Shown: positions 26,673-36,552, counted from the first letter of the stretch. The stretch is DNA of 64,000 nt from Anditalea andensis (GCF_000714815.1 NZ_JMIH01000016.1:62001-126000); one strand, 5' to 3'. Notes: a model not told the origin generated them from the letters alone. Made by a program: numbers and translations.

Positions 26673-28260
26673 TTTTGTTCTTTTTAGAAAGGTTCTTTAA
26701 TATGACGTCAGATAGCCGTTTTTCATAGTTCTTTCTGTCATGTGATTTACTGATCACAAGGGTTCGGGCATATTCTATTTTTAATCCTTTATATAAAGAA
26801 TAAACCATGAGCAATAGTATAAATAAGAAGGGTAAACCTGTTGATATGGCTGCTGTCTGTAAAGCCAAGAGCCCCCCGCCAAAGATCAATACTGCTGCTA
26901 CAGCTCCTTGGGAAAGTGCCCAAAATATCCTCTGCCCTACAGGCGCATCCGTCTTACCTCCTGAAGTGATGGTATCTATTACCAACGACCCAGAGTCAGA
27001 GGATGTCACAAAGAAACTAGTCACTAATAGAATTCCAATTATGCTACCCACAGTAGAAAAAGGGAATTCATTCAGAAATACAAACAAAGCTGTAGATTCA
27101 TCTGCCACTATTCTTTCCGCCAATTGATGCCCCTCTTGCTGCATATCTATATAAATGGCAGATCCACCTAATGTCGTTAGCCAGAAAAAAGTAAGTAGGG
27201 TAGGTATAAGAAGTACACCAAAGATAAATTCTCGGATAGTCCGGCCTTTTGAAACCCTGGCAATGAACATGCCCACAAAAGGTGACCATGAAATCCACCA
27301 AGCCCAGTAAAACAAGGTCCAGTCTCCCTGCCAACCTTCTTCCTGGTATGCCTCTGCCCAAGTAGATACCGTAATAATATTATTGATATAGTTCCCAATA
27401 TTTTGGATAAAAGACTTGAAAATAAACATAGTTGGACCTACGATCAATACAAATAATAAAAGTATGCCGGCGATTCGGACATTCCATTCGCTTAGAAATT
27501 TAACCCCCTTTTCAATACCTGAAAATACAGAGATAGTCGCTATCAATGTAATGCCGATAAGAAGTGAAATTTGAACACCTGAAGTATTCGGTAATCCAAA
27601 AAGAAAAGACAACCCCCCGCTTATCTGCTTTACCCCTAAGCCTAATGAAGTGGCCAGACCAAACAGGGTCGCCAAAACGGCAAATACATCTATAGTATCC
27701 CCCATCCAGCCGTATATCCTATCTCCCAAAATAGGGTGAAATACGGAACGTATGGTTAAAGGAAGTTTCTTATTGTAGCTGAAGAAGGCCAGTGAAAGTG
27801 CGACAACTGCGTATATAGCCCAGGCATGAAATCCCCAATGCAGAAACGAAAGGTTCATCGCCCTGGTAGCGGAGGGTATTGAAAATTTTTCACCTGAAGG
27901 AGGATTGGCGTAGTGTGACACTGGTTCGGCTACTCCCCAAAACAAAAGCCCAATGCCCATACCAGCACTGAACAACATGGAAAACCAGGCTATTGTAGAA
28001 AACTCTGTTTCAGCTTGACTGCCTCCAAGTTTTATGGTCCCATACTTGCTAAATCCTATATAGAAACAGAAAATTATAAAAACATTTACCGCTATGATAA
28101 AAGCCCAACCTGTTTTCTCTGTGATAAATGTTTTAATATCTTCAAAAACATCTTCCATGGGTTGACCTATTACCAAGGTGATGGTAATAAAAATTATAAT
28201 TAAAATGGTTGATGGCCAAAATACTGGCTTATGGACATCAAAATATTTCTTGTTGATCAT
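26665..28260 (-). CDS. BCCT family betaine/choline/carnitine transporter
   Basis: 531 residues with about 12 membrane helices. Family signatures are 'FSAGMGIGLLFWGVAEPVSHYANPP' (about 96-120), the tryptophan-rich 'LFYWAWWISWSPFVGMFIARVSKGRTIREFI' and 'FVTSSDSGSLVIDTITSGG'. Such carriers import trimethylammonium compounds such as glycine betaine or choline for osmotic protection, driven by sodium or protons. The C-terminal tail is short and basic (about 40 residues). It overlaps the downstream Usp gene and follows the porin-like gene by 12 bp, so an uptake operon is likely. Confidence 0.93.
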   Translation of the reverse strand: MINKKYFDVHKPVFWPSTILIIIFITITLVIGQPMEDVFEDIKTFITEKTGWAFIIAVNVFIIFCFYIGFSKYGTIKLGGSQAETEFSTIAWFSMLFSAGMGIGLLFWGVAEPVSHYANPPSGEKFSIPSATRAMNLSFLHWGFHAWAIYAVVALSLAFFSYNKKLPLTIRSVFHPILGDRIYGWMGDTIDVFAVLATLFGLATSLGLGVKQISGGLSFLFGLPNTSGVQISLLIGITLIATISVFSGIEKGVKFLSEWNVRIAGILLLFVLIVGPTMFIFKSFIQNIGNYINNIITVSTWAEAYQEEGWQGDWTLFYWAWWISWSPFVGMFIARVSKGRTIREFIFGVLLIPTLLTFFWLTTLGGSAIYIDMQQEGHQLAERIVADESTALFVFLNEFPFSTVGSIIGILLVTSFFVTSSDSGSLVIDTITSGGKTDAPVGQRIFWALSQGAVAAVLIFGGGLLALQTAAISTGLPFLFILLLMVYSLYKGLKIEYARTLVISKSHDRKNYEKRLSDVILKNLSKKNKNE

Positions 28261-28272
28261 AAAATTTTTAAT

Positions 28273-29616
28273 TTAAAAATAATAGCCGAGATTAATATTG
28301 AAACGAATGTTCCAGCCAGGATTACCGGCAATGGGATTATGGTCGCCGATAGCCTCTCTGAAATCTTCCCCCCGTCCTGACCCAAGGGCATTACCACCAA
28401 AAGAGTCGGAAATCCAGGGATGATTGTAACCTGCAGCTATGTCAAAATAGGCAAAGATCTTCCCAGCTGTCACAAGGGCACCCAGTACGTTTTGCTGGGT
28501 AGGGGCAAACTTCATGGATTGCTCATTGATGAGAGTGGTACTAAATTTTTGCGTATAAGTATAATCGTTATAAAACTGAACATGGCTTACTGGACCTAAA
28601 TCTACAGGTAGGTTATAGGCCAGTCCCACTACATACATGGCGGCTTCGGAAGCTACATCATAGCTTCCAAAACCATAAGCCCCCATTTGGACTACCTCGA
28701 GTAAATCCCCATCATTGTTCCTTACATTATTGTAATTATAATATAGCACCTCGGATTTCAAATTCCACCTTCCATAATCCTGCTCATAGTGAGCAGCAAA
28801 TGCAGTCTGACTGCCTAAATTTTCTGTTGCCAGATTATATATCTGCAGCTTTTGAACGGAAACACCTATTTCGCCTGATGTTAATTTATATGCTGCTCTC
28901 ATATTAAACTGGTTCCTTTCGATATTTGAGTTGCCTTCTACAGGTATGACATCGTAGGAATAACGGGCAGAGGAGAGTTCACCAAAACTAGTTTCATTGG
29001 TGCCCCGTGGTTCTGAAAGAGGAAAATAGGCCACATTAAACATCCAGTTTCCCAGAGGATATAAATAGTTAAATCCTATCTGATGATCATCTTCCAGTCC
29101 TACATAATACGGCGTCTGGAACCACCAGCTATGAGAAGCATAGGTCAATAATCCAAATGGTACTTGAGTGATGCCAAATTGTAAATTGCTTTCATCCTTA
29201 AAACGGTAGCCTATCCACCCATATTTGATGAAATGCGTATTGAAAGTAGGATAAAACCGGTATTCAAAAGAAAACTGCAAACCTTTTGAATAGGAGTCTA
29301 TATTTAATCTCCACGTATCCCAGGTCCAATCATTTCGCAGTTCTGTGCCCAATGGAAACGTCTGGCCTTCATAGTAGGTATAAATGGTATTTAACCTAAA
29401 TGCCCCTCCTACCTTTACCCATGCCGTATCCCTGTTGGTTTCCCTTAATGCCCAGTTTCCAAATTCTAAAGTGTTTTTTGTAAAGCCATAGTTTTTTTCT
29501 CCAAATATACCAGAAATCTGCTGCATAGATAGACTGTCTTTGAGCACTGTAAAAGCCGAACTTCCAAACCCTATTATATGAAAACTAAAAGTCAAAAAAA
29601 GTATAGTTTTTTTCAT
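28273..29616 (-). CDS. Porin-like outer-membrane beta-barrel protein
   Basis: 447 residues. A signal peptide (1-20, ending 'GFGSS') is followed by strands rich in Tyr, Trp and Asn ('LQFSFEYRFYPTFNTHFIKYGWIGYRF', about 113-139) and a terminal 'FNINLGYYF', the usual aromatic end of an outer-membrane barrel. It resembles phosphate-selective-porin-type barrels in size and layout, but no motif fixes a substrate. It is the first gene before the BCCT transporter (12 bp), so it may let the same substrate cross the outer membrane. Confidence 0.78.
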   Translation of the reverse strand: MKKTILFLTFSFHIIGFGSSAFTVLKDSLSMQQISGIFGEKNYGFTKNTLEFGNWALRETNRDTAWVKVGGAFRLNTIYTYYEGQTFPLGTELRNDWTWDTWRLNIDSYSKGLQFSFEYRFYPTFNTHFIKYGWIGYRFKDESNLQFGITQVPFGLLTYASHSWWFQTPYYVGLEDDHQIGFNYLYPLGNWMFNVAYFPLSEPRGTNETSFGELSSARYSYDVIPVEGNSNIERNQFNMRAAYKLTSGEIGVSVQKLQIYNLATENLGSQTAFAAHYEQDYGRWNLKSEVLYYNYNNVRNNDGDLLEVVQMGAYGFGSYDVASEAAMYVVGLAYNLPVDLGPVSHVQFYNDYTYTQKFSTTLINEQSMKFAPTQQNVLGALVTAGKIFAYFDIAAGYNHPWISDSFGGNALGSGRGEDFREAIGDHNPIAGNPGWNIRFNINLGYYF

Positions 29617-29717
29617 GTTGTTGGTTTTATATGAATGTACAACGCTCCTTAAAATTATCTACCGCAGGCCACTCCCTAATTGAATTTTCATATAAAGAAG
29701 AATAAAGACCGGTATGT

Positions 29718-31433
29718 CTATTTTTTAAATATTTCTAATCCCAAAATTTGAAAAATTGAGGAGAGGATCATTACCAGTAGGCACCCTATAGCATTATACC
29801 ATAAAAAGCCAATATCAATAGAAATACCAAATACCTCTCCTCCATTGAACCAATGTATAAGCAATATAATAATTTCGGTAATAACAGCTGCTATAAAAAC
29901 AGCATTTCCCCCTACCCATTTCATATAAAATCCAACAAGGAACATACCTAAAATAGTCCCATAAAACAGTGATCCAAGAAGGTTAACCGCTTGGATAAGG
30001 TTTTCGAAGAGGGAAACATAGGTGGCAAAAAGTATTGCAAATAATCCCCAAAGTGCCGTAAAAAGTTTTGAAGATCGCATGTAATGAATTGAGCTTTCAT
30101 TTTTTCTAACCGATCTTTTGTATATATCCACTGTGCTGGTTGATGCCAGTGCGTTTAGTTCAGAAGCTGTGGAAGACATGGCAGCACTAAATATGACAGC
30201 AAACAATAACCCAATAATCCCTGGGGGAAGATAATCCATAACAAACCGCATAAATACATAATCAGTATCTCTGGTTTCTGCCAAAGGTTCATTTTGTTTT
30301 ATTAAATTCTTTACTTCATTTCTTATGTGTTCCTGTTCCTGATTGGTTTGTTTTATTTTTAGTCTATAGTCATCAGCCTGTTGATCATCTCCCCTTTCAA
30401 TAGCGCCAAGCATGGACATGATATCTGCATTTTTTTGTTGAAAATTTATGCTGAAATGATTTTCAAGGGTATTATAATCTGCTTGATATGGCGTATTTAA
30501 TAGTTTCTCTGTCTGTACCTGATTAAAAACTATGGGGGGTTGATAAAATTGGTAAAATACAAATACCATTACACCGATAAACAGTATGATGAACTGCATT
30601 GGGACTTTAAGAAATCCATTCATAATCAAGCCCATCCTGCTTTCTTTCAATGACTTTCCGGTAAGATATCTCTGTACCTGAGACTGGTCGGTACCAAAGT
30701 ATGATAAGAATAAAAACAGTGCGCCGGTGATGCCGGACCAGAAATTATACCTGTCTGACAGATCAAAATCAAAATTTATGACATTAAGCTTTTCCATTTT
30801 TCCGGCTACATGTAACGCATCCATAAAACCTATAGGAAGCATGTAAATTACCAAGCCACCGGCCAATATCATACCTCCCATCATCACTCCCATCTGGTGC
30901 TTCTGCGTGATGGATACAGCCTTGGTACCACCGGACACAGTATAGGCGATTACCAGGCAGCCGATCAATATATTGGTCCATGTAAGGTTCCATCCCAGTA
31001 GAGTAGACAGAATTATGGCAGGGGCATAAATGGTGATCCCTGCAGCCAAACCTCTTTGGACCAGAAACAAAAGTGCTGCAAGCATTCTTGTTTTTAAGTC
31101 AAAACGAGATTCCAAAAACTCATAGGCAGTGTATACCTTAAGCCTATAATAAATAGGAATAAAAGTAACTGATAGGATGATCATAGCGATAGGAAGTCCA
31201 AAATAGAACTGGATAAAACGCATACCATCTTCAAAAGCCTGACCAGGTGTGCTCAAAAAGGTAATGGCTGAAGCCTGTGTAGCCATAATGGACAAACCGA
31301 TAGTCCACCAGTTCATATCTTTATCACCCTTCAGATAACTTTCCATATCTTTTGGGCCGTAAGTTTTATAGACGCCATAACTTACTATGGTAATCAATGT
31401 ACCAAAAAGTACGATCCAATCTAAAGTACTCAT
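29718..31433 (-). CDS. SSS family sodium:solute symporter
   Basis: 571 residues from the ATG at 31431-31433. A TTG seven codons earlier is less likely, because the ATG overlaps the stop of a small upstream gene in ATGA fashion. About 13-14 membrane helices are visible. Signatures include 'WTIGLSIMATQASAITFLSTPGQAFEDG' (about 42-69), 'FFGTDQSQVQRYLTGKS'-like 'SYFGTDQSQVQRYL' and 'GLLFAVIFSAAMSSTASELNALAS', which carries the sodium-site serines. A long cytoplasmic loop (about 315-390) is charged. The substrate is unknown; the upstream PIG-L deacetylase suggests an amino-sugar or acetylated compound, which is inference. Confidence 0.92.
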   Translation of the reverse strand: MSTLDWIVLFGTLITIVSYGVYKTYGPKDMESYLKGDKDMNWWTIGLSIMATQASAITFLSTPGQAFEDGMRFIQFYFGLPIAMIILSVTFIPIYYRLKVYTAYEFLESRFDLKTRMLAALLFLVQRGLAAGITIYAPAIILSTLLGWNLTWTNILIGCLVIAYTVSGGTKAVSITQKHQMGVMMGGMILAGGLVIYMLPIGFMDALHVAGKMEKLNVINFDFDLSDRYNFWSGITGALFLFLSYFGTDQSQVQRYLTGKSLKESRMGLIMNGFLKVPMQFIILFIGVMVFVFYQFYQPPIVFNQVQTEKLLNTPYQADYNTLENHFSINFQQKNADIMSMLGAIERGDDQQADDYRLKIKQTNQEQEHIRNEVKNLIKQNEPLAETRDTDYVFMRFVMDYLPPGIIGLLFAVIFSAAMSSTASELNALASTSTVDIYKRSVRKNESSIHYMRSSKLFTALWGLFAILFATYVSLFENLIQAVNLLGSLFYGTILGMFLVGFYMKWVGGNAVFIAAVITEIIILLIHWFNGGEVFGISIDIGFLWYNAIGCLLVMILSSIFQILGLEIFKK

Positions 31434-31531
31434 GAAAAATACTGGGTCAACCAATAAAACAGCATTATAAGAACTCCCAAATTAAAGATTAATAATACAT
31501 ATAGCTTGGTCCAGTTGGTGTTTTTCTCCAT
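31430..31531 (-). CDS. 33-residue single-pass membrane peptide between PIG-L and SSS genes
   Basis: An ATG at 31529-31531 opens a 33-codon frame ending in TGA at 31430-31432. It has a hydrophilic start 'MEKNTNWTKL', one hydrophobic helix (about 11-28, 'YVLLIFNLGVLIMLFYWL') and a short end 'TQYFS'. It begins one base after the PIG-L stop, and its stop overlaps the ATG of the SSS symporter, so both junctions fit coupled translation. No family is named here, but the position and single helix suggest a small subunit or assembly partner of the transporter, comparable in idea to other small transporter-associated peptides. Probably missed by automatic gene callers because of size. Confidence 0.72.
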   Translation of the reverse strand: MEKNTNWTKLYVLLIFNLGVLIMLFYWLTQYFS

Positions 31532-31532
31532 A

Positions 31533-34001
31533 CTATTGTTCGATCAGATTGACAAATAATTTAATAGCACCGGGCACACCTGCCGGTAGAAGCCTAAACC
31601 AACTCAAGCCAGAATAACTATAAGTACCTTCTCCATAATTACTGATGAGCAAAGAGCCTTCTTTTGAAGATTCGCCAGGCTCGTGTAGCGTTAGAGGAGT
31701 ATTATATCTTTCATCCCATTCACCAGGAAAATAAAGGCCTCTTTCTTGAACCCAGTTATCAAAATCAGCATCCGATATCTGGTTTGGTTCAGAAAATAAG
31801 CTATGCCCTTTTTCTATTTCTACCGGACTGTCTTCCACTGTCACTCGGTCTCGGGATAATGTAATATCATATGGACCTAATCTAGAAGTTAACAGAGGGG
31901 AACTCGTATTGTACTGCACGATCAGGTTTCCACCTTCATGTACATATTTTAATAACTGATCCATATGATTGGCCAGGTCTTCATTTACATTAAATGCCCT
32001 TATTCCAGTAATGATCGTAGAAAATGATTTTAAATTGTTTAACTGAAGGCTCCCCTCTTCCAGATAAGTTACTTCATACCCCAATTCTTTTAAAACCTCA
32101 GGTACCTCATCACCTGCTCCAGGTATATAGCCTATTCTCTGTGCCGATAGTGTTATATCCAGATTAAGGATATTAAACTGGCTGGCTGGAAAGTGAGTAA
32201 GGTTGGGTATATGTTTATATTTTATCCTTCTGATATCTTGGTCGTATGAAATCCCATCATTCAATACATATATAGCTTTTGCTTGGATTTTTTCTGCGTT
32301 GTCATTTTTACCAAATACCTCTACAGTGAATATCTTTTTTGCTTTATCTTCATCAGTCCTTTGATCTACAACCTTATATTCGCTGTCTTTTAATCCATCA
32401 ATAATTATATTCCCTTCATGTACATCACCTTGGAAACCCACTTCTATTTCTATATGATTAGATTGACCTTTGATGAGAAAGAGGTTGTTTTTTTTGACTT
32501 TAACAGATACTTCCGGAATTATAGTAAAGGGCTGATTTACTTCCCCGTCTATAGGATCGTTGTATTTGTATTTTAATGGAAGATCTATTCTTAATAATTG
32601 TTTTTCAATTTCAACATTCAATACGCCGGCTACTGCAGGTTCATTAAATGGTTTTCCAATAGCCTGCTGATTGCTTATTTTAAATAGATTACCGTCATTT
32701 TCGTCTTCCAACCAGTATGGCTGGGATATAGGGTAATCTTTGGGCAAAGTTATGTTTATATCCCGTTTATATGTCTGGTTGTTTTTTGAATCTATATCTA
32801 TGGGAATGGTTTTGTCTAAAATAGAAAAATCAATCAATTTTAATTCTTTAGAACTTGGATTGTTGAAAATCAGCTGAGTTTTGAATACTTCCCCCGGATA
32901 GGACAACTCCTTATTGGAATTAAACTCAGCTATGATACCCATAGCGTTGAGTATAATTTCATCGATAAGGGACTGTTTTTCAATTATCCAAGCCTCCTTT
33001 AAATTGATCTTGTCCAGTTCTTTTTTTATGGATATCAACTGAGGTATATTTTGTGAAGGTATCCTATGATCAAAAGTATCTAACAACCTGTCAATTTTTC
33101 CCTCTATAACTTTTCCGTTTTTGATAGATTCCCACCGGTTTTGGACTCCTTCAAATGGATCAGATGTAAACCTCTCTCCTGCTACCATCTGTAGGTAGTC
33201 CTCGCTATTTCCAATTTGGGCCGTTGATCCAAAACCTTGTGATTTATGCATCGTCCTGCTATCAGCAGCCATTTGGGAATAGGACATGCCGAGCAATGAG
33301 TTAAAATTTCCAACCGGGTATTGATGATATAATTTACCTTCCTCAGGTTCATATGCTCCTCCCCAATTATAAGCATTCCAAAATATCCTCTTGCTTTGCC
33401 AAGGAGTAGTGTATGGTAAATGTCCAGGATATGCTGATGAATCTGCAGCCAGGGAAAATGCTTCACCGGCTAAAATCGCTGAACCGGTATGATGCCCATG
33501 TGTACTGCCTGGTTCGGTGTTGAACCGCGTGATAATAATATCCGGCTGAAATGTTCTGATCACCCAGACTACATCGTTTAACAACTTGTCTTTCTCCCAG
33601 TTTTTAAAGGTTTCTTCGGGATGTTTACTGAATCCAAAATCAATAGCCCTGCTAAAAAACTGTCTGCCACGGTCTATCTGACGAGCTTTGAGCAATTCTT
33701 GGGTTCTGATCATGCCCAGTTCAATGCCCAGCTCTTTACCAATAAGATTCTGGCCCCCATCCCCCCTTGTTAAGGAAAGATAGGCTACTTCGGCTTTTAT
33801 TTCATTACCCAAAAACGAAATAAGGCGGGTATTTTCATCATCAGGATGAGCAGCTACATATAATACGCGTTTAGTTTCCTTCAGCTTTAATACCTGATGA
33901 TAAATTTCAGCAGATGATTTGGGTTCATTTGTGGGAGAGGCTAAAATAGTTGTATTGACCAATAAAAAAGCAAAAACATAAGAAAGCCACTTGTACGACA
34001 T
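31533..34001 (-). CDS. Secreted PIG-L (LmbE-like) family deacetylase
   Basis: 822 residues. A signal peptide (1-21) is followed by an N-terminal LmbE/PIG-L domain (about 40-290) with the zinc motif 'AHPDDE' (H52, D54, D55) and 'STHGHHTGSAIL' (H168-H171), the fold that removes acetyl groups from N-acetylglucosaminyl compounds. A long beta-rich middle region (about 340-620) has no clear assignment. The end (about 630-822, 'LKSFSTIITGIRAFNVNEDLANHM', 'EGGNLIVQYNTS') looks like a glutamine-amidotransferase-like or ThuA-like Rossmann fold. It heads the operon with the 33-residue peptide and the symporter. Confidence 0.87.
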   Translation of the reverse strand: MSYKWLSYVFAFLLVNTTILASPTNEPKSSAEIYHQVLKLKETKRVLYVAAHPDDENTRLISFLGNEIKAEVAYLSLTRGDGGQNLIGKELGIELGMIRTQELLKARQIDRGRQFFSRAIDFGFSKHPEETFKNWEKDKLLNDVVWVIRTFQPDIIITRFNTEPGSTHGHHTGSAILAGEAFSLAADSSAYPGHLPYTTPWQSKRIFWNAYNWGGAYEPEEGKLYHQYPVGNFNSLLGMSYSQMAADSRTMHKSQGFGSTAQIGNSEDYLQMVAGERFTSDPFEGVQNRWESIKNGKVIEGKIDRLLDTFDHRIPSQNIPQLISIKKELDKINLKEAWIIEKQSLIDEIILNAMGIIAEFNSNKELSYPGEVFKTQLIFNNPSSKELKLIDFSILDKTIPIDIDSKNNQTYKRDINITLPKDYPISQPYWLEDENDGNLFKISNQQAIGKPFNEPAVAGVLNVEIEKQLLRIDLPLKYKYNDPIDGEVNQPFTIIPEVSVKVKKNNLFLIKGQSNHIEIEVGFQGDVHEGNIIIDGLKDSEYKVVDQRTDEDKAKKIFTVEVFGKNDNAEKIQAKAIYVLNDGISYDQDIRRIKYKHIPNLTHFPASQFNILNLDITLSAQRIGYIPGAGDEVPEVLKELGYEVTYLEEGSLQLNNLKSFSTIITGIRAFNVNEDLANHMDQLLKYVHEGGNLIVQYNTSSPLLTSRLGPYDITLSRDRVTVEDSPVEIEKGHSLFSEPNQISDADFDNWVQERGLYFPGEWDERYNTPLTLHEPGESSKEGSLLISNYGEGTYSYSGLSWFRLLPAGVPGAIKLFVNLIEQ

Positions 34002-34137
34002 AATGTTACTTGGTTAATAAAGTTTTAAAGCTAACCTAATCCGCTTAGAAAATAAAAGTATTTTATATAAATGGACAAAATTTCCATATTCAAAAAATAA
34101 TAACCAGAAAAGTAAGGATAATCCTCTGATGATGGGC

Positions 34138-34161
34138 AAAAAAAAAGCAGTCATGGACTGC
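34138..34161 (-). terminator. Terminator of the tRNA-Thr pair
   Basis: A 6-bp stem (34147-34152 with 34156-34161) with a 3-base loop, followed in minus sense by nine T residues. It is placed 7 bp after the second tRNA. Confidence 0.85.
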
Positions 34162-34167
34162 CTTAAA

Positions 34168-34243
<76 letters not shown>

Positions 34244-34256
34244 AATATGTAAAAAG

Positions 34257-34329
<73 letters not shown>

Positions 34330-34367
34330 TTATTTTTATTTTAAAGGCGTTTCCTTTAATGAGAGTG

Positions 34368-34399
34368 CAAATATAGGATGATCACTTGTGCCACACAAA
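34368..34399 (-). promoter_or_regulatory. Consensus Bacteroidota promoter for the tRNA-Thr pair
   Basis: TTTG (34396-34399), a 20-base spacer and TATATTTG (34368-34375) in minus sense match the TTTG-N19-TAnnTTTG consensus almost perfectly. It lies 38 bp before the first tRNA. Confidence 0.75.
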
Positions 34400-34409
34400 T
34401 GATTTGCGC

Positions 34410-34441
34410 AAAAAAATAGGGAGAAAAAATTATCTCCCTAT
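34410..34441 (-). terminator. Terminator of the DUF349 gene
   Basis: A perfect 9-bp stem (34416-34424 with 34433-34441) and a T-run in minus sense, 12 bp after the DUF349 stop and directly before the tRNA promoter. Confidence 0.88.
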
Positions 34442-34452
34442 CTATGAGTGTA

Positions 34453-36498
34453 TTAAAATTCCCTTATTATGGAAAGTTTCTTTTTAAGTTTATCGATTTC
34501 TTGTTCTGCCTTTTCTATTTTTTCGTCAAACTGATCTTTCAATTTATCAGCCGTCTTAGATGACGCAAAAAATTCAAGATTGTTTTTCCAGAGAGTGATA
34601 TTGTTTTCCAAATCTGAAATCTGCTTACGGATACCATGTTCTTTTTTATTCAAAACCTTATCCCCATTTGGATCGCCCTGTAATTTGGTAAGGTTTAAAC
34701 GGAATAAAAATTCTTCCTTACCCTTACCTTCTACACCCAGCTTATTGGCATAGGCATCCACCGCGTCTTTAAATGTAGCAGCTATCTCTTTAATGTTCTT
34801 TCTGGGAACAAACCCAATTTCATTAAATTGATCAATAAAACCCTCTAATTTTTCTACAGAAGTATCGCCTGTTTCAGCTTCTTTTTTAATTTGGACACAT
34901 ATATCCTTTTTAGCAGATAAGTTGGTATCAAATTCTTTATTGATTTCCTTATTGGCCTTTCTTCTATTTTCAAAAAAGGTATCGCAGGCATTTTTAAACC
35001 TTTTATAAAGATCGTCTCTGACCTTTTCGGGAGTGGGGCCTATATTTTTCCATTCCTGCTGCAGTTGTATCAACTCATTGGCAGATTTTTGCCAATCCGT
35101 ACTTTCTGCATATGCCTGAGCTCTTTCTATTAATGTTTCTGCTTTTTCTTTGTTTACAATTCTCAACTCATCCAGTTCTTTGAAGAACTGGTTTTTATGT
35201 TGGAAAAACTGTTTGAAATGTCCCCAAAACGTCTTGTTTATTTCCTTTCCCTTATCTCTTGGCACTGGCCCTACTGTTTCCCATTCTTTTTGAATAGCTA
35301 GTATTTCTTTCGTTTTTAGGTTCCAATCCTTTATTTTATCTGCCTTATAATCCTGGTATTGTTCCAGTCTGGTGATGAGTTCTTCTTTTTTCTTCAGGTT
35401 CTCACCAAAGACTTCCACTTGACTATCGAAATAATTCTTTCTTTTAGCGTATATGGTATCAGAAGCAGTTTTAAACCGCTGCCAAACCCCTTCCTGTTCA
35501 TCTAGTGGTACCGGGCCTATATGTTTAAATTCTTCATGAAGTTCATTTAATGCCCTAATGGCTTCTTTCAGATCGGGGATTTGATCTAACATTTCAGCTT
35601 TTTGACATATTTCCAGCTTATGTTCAAGATTTTTCTTTCTATCAAGTTCTTTGAGCTCAAAATATATGGATCTGTTATCATAAAATCTATCCATCAATGC
35701 ATTATAGGAAGCCCAAAGGTTTTTATTCTGAGCGGCGGGCACAGGTCCTATTTTTTTCCAATCTTTCTGGATAGATTTGATTGTATTAATACTTAAAGTG
35801 GTTTCCTCGCTATCTACCAAATCTCTTAGTTGTTGTAAGAGCTGATTTTTAGCTGCCAGATTTTTTTCTTTGGAAAGTTCAAGCTCTTTTATCTGATGTA
35901 TTCTTTTTGCTTTAAAGTCGTTGTGTAATTTAAAAAATTCTCGGTCTTCCTCAGAATGTCTGTATTGAAACTCATCTGGATCCCCTTCTTGATCTAAAAA
36001 CTCTTTTTTAGCTTTTGCTTTCTCCGCTTGGTAATATTCATCGTAGTGATTTTTTATTTCCTGGACTATATTATCTTCTTTGATAAGGTTATCTTTTTGG
36101 CTTATTTCCTTGAGTGCTTCTATCAGTTGTCTTTTAGAAAAATTAGAAAAGTCTATTTGGTGCTCATCTTCCTCTTGGCCTTCTTCTACAGATTCTTTTG
36201 GTTCATCATCTTTACTTTCCATTTTCGGCTCTGAACCACCGGCAGAAGCATCTGATCCGGGCAATACAGCATCATCAACAGCTATCTTTTCAAGATTATC
36301 TGCTTCAGCTTTCGTATTGTCTTCAGCCTCTGCCTTTACAGCTGCTGAATTGTCTTCATTGGAAGATGTGTCAGCAGGTTCCACTTCTCTTTTATCTGAA
36401 TCCGCTTCTGATACTTTAACTTCTTGCCTACCCTCTGCACTCGTTTCTTTTGCGTGGGTCACCTTTTCTTCTTCTGACATTTCCTTATCCTTGTCCAT
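34453..36498 (-). CDS. DUF349 repeat protein
   Basis: 681 residues. The first 105 are acidic and low-complexity (Glu, Asp, Ala, Ser, Lys), presumably disordered. From about 185 to 620 there are about six DUF349 units, each with a 'W..IGPVP' core ('DWKKIGPVPAAQNKNLWASYNALMDRFYDNR', 'EFKHIGPVPLDEQEGVWQRFK', 'EWETVGPVPRDKGKEINKTFW', 'EWKNIGPTPEKVRDDLYKRFK'). The rest is coiled coil, ending with a Lys/Glu-rich helix. No signal peptide is present, so it is cytoplasmic. Its biochemical role is not established to my knowledge. It is preceded by yqgE and ended by a strong terminator. Confidence 0.9.
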   Translation of the reverse strand: MDKDKEMSEEEKVTHAKETSAEGRQEVKVSEADSDKREVEPADTSSNEDNSAAVKAEAEDNTKAEADNLEKIAVDDAVLPGSDASAGGSEPKMESKDDEPKESVEEGQEEDEHQIDFSNFSKRQLIEALKEISQKDNLIKEDNIVQEIKNHYDEYYQAEKAKAKKEFLDQEGDPDEFQYRHSEEDREFFKLHNDFKAKRIHQIKELELSKEKNLAAKNQLLQQLRDLVDSEETTLSINTIKSIQKDWKKIGPVPAAQNKNLWASYNALMDRFYDNRSIYFELKELDRKKNLEHKLEICQKAEMLDQIPDLKEAIRALNELHEEFKHIGPVPLDEQEGVWQRFKTASDTIYAKRKNYFDSQVEVFGENLKKKEELITRLEQYQDYKADKIKDWNLKTKEILAIQKEWETVGPVPRDKGKEINKTFWGHFKQFFQHKNQFFKELDELRIVNKEKAETLIERAQAYAESTDWQKSANELIQLQQEWKNIGPTPEKVRDDLYKRFKNACDTFFENRRKANKEINKEFDTNLSAKKDICVQIKKEAETGDTSVEKLEGFIDQFNEIGFVPRKNIKEIAATFKDAVDAYANKLGVEGKGKEEFLFRLNLTKLQGDPNGDKVLNKKEHGIRKQISDLENNITLWKNNLEFFASSKTADKLKDQFDEKIEKAEQEIDKLKKKLSIIREF

Positions 36499-36552
36499 AA
36501 TACATTACTATAATCTAAAATCCTTTACCGTTATAAAAGTAATCAATTATAC

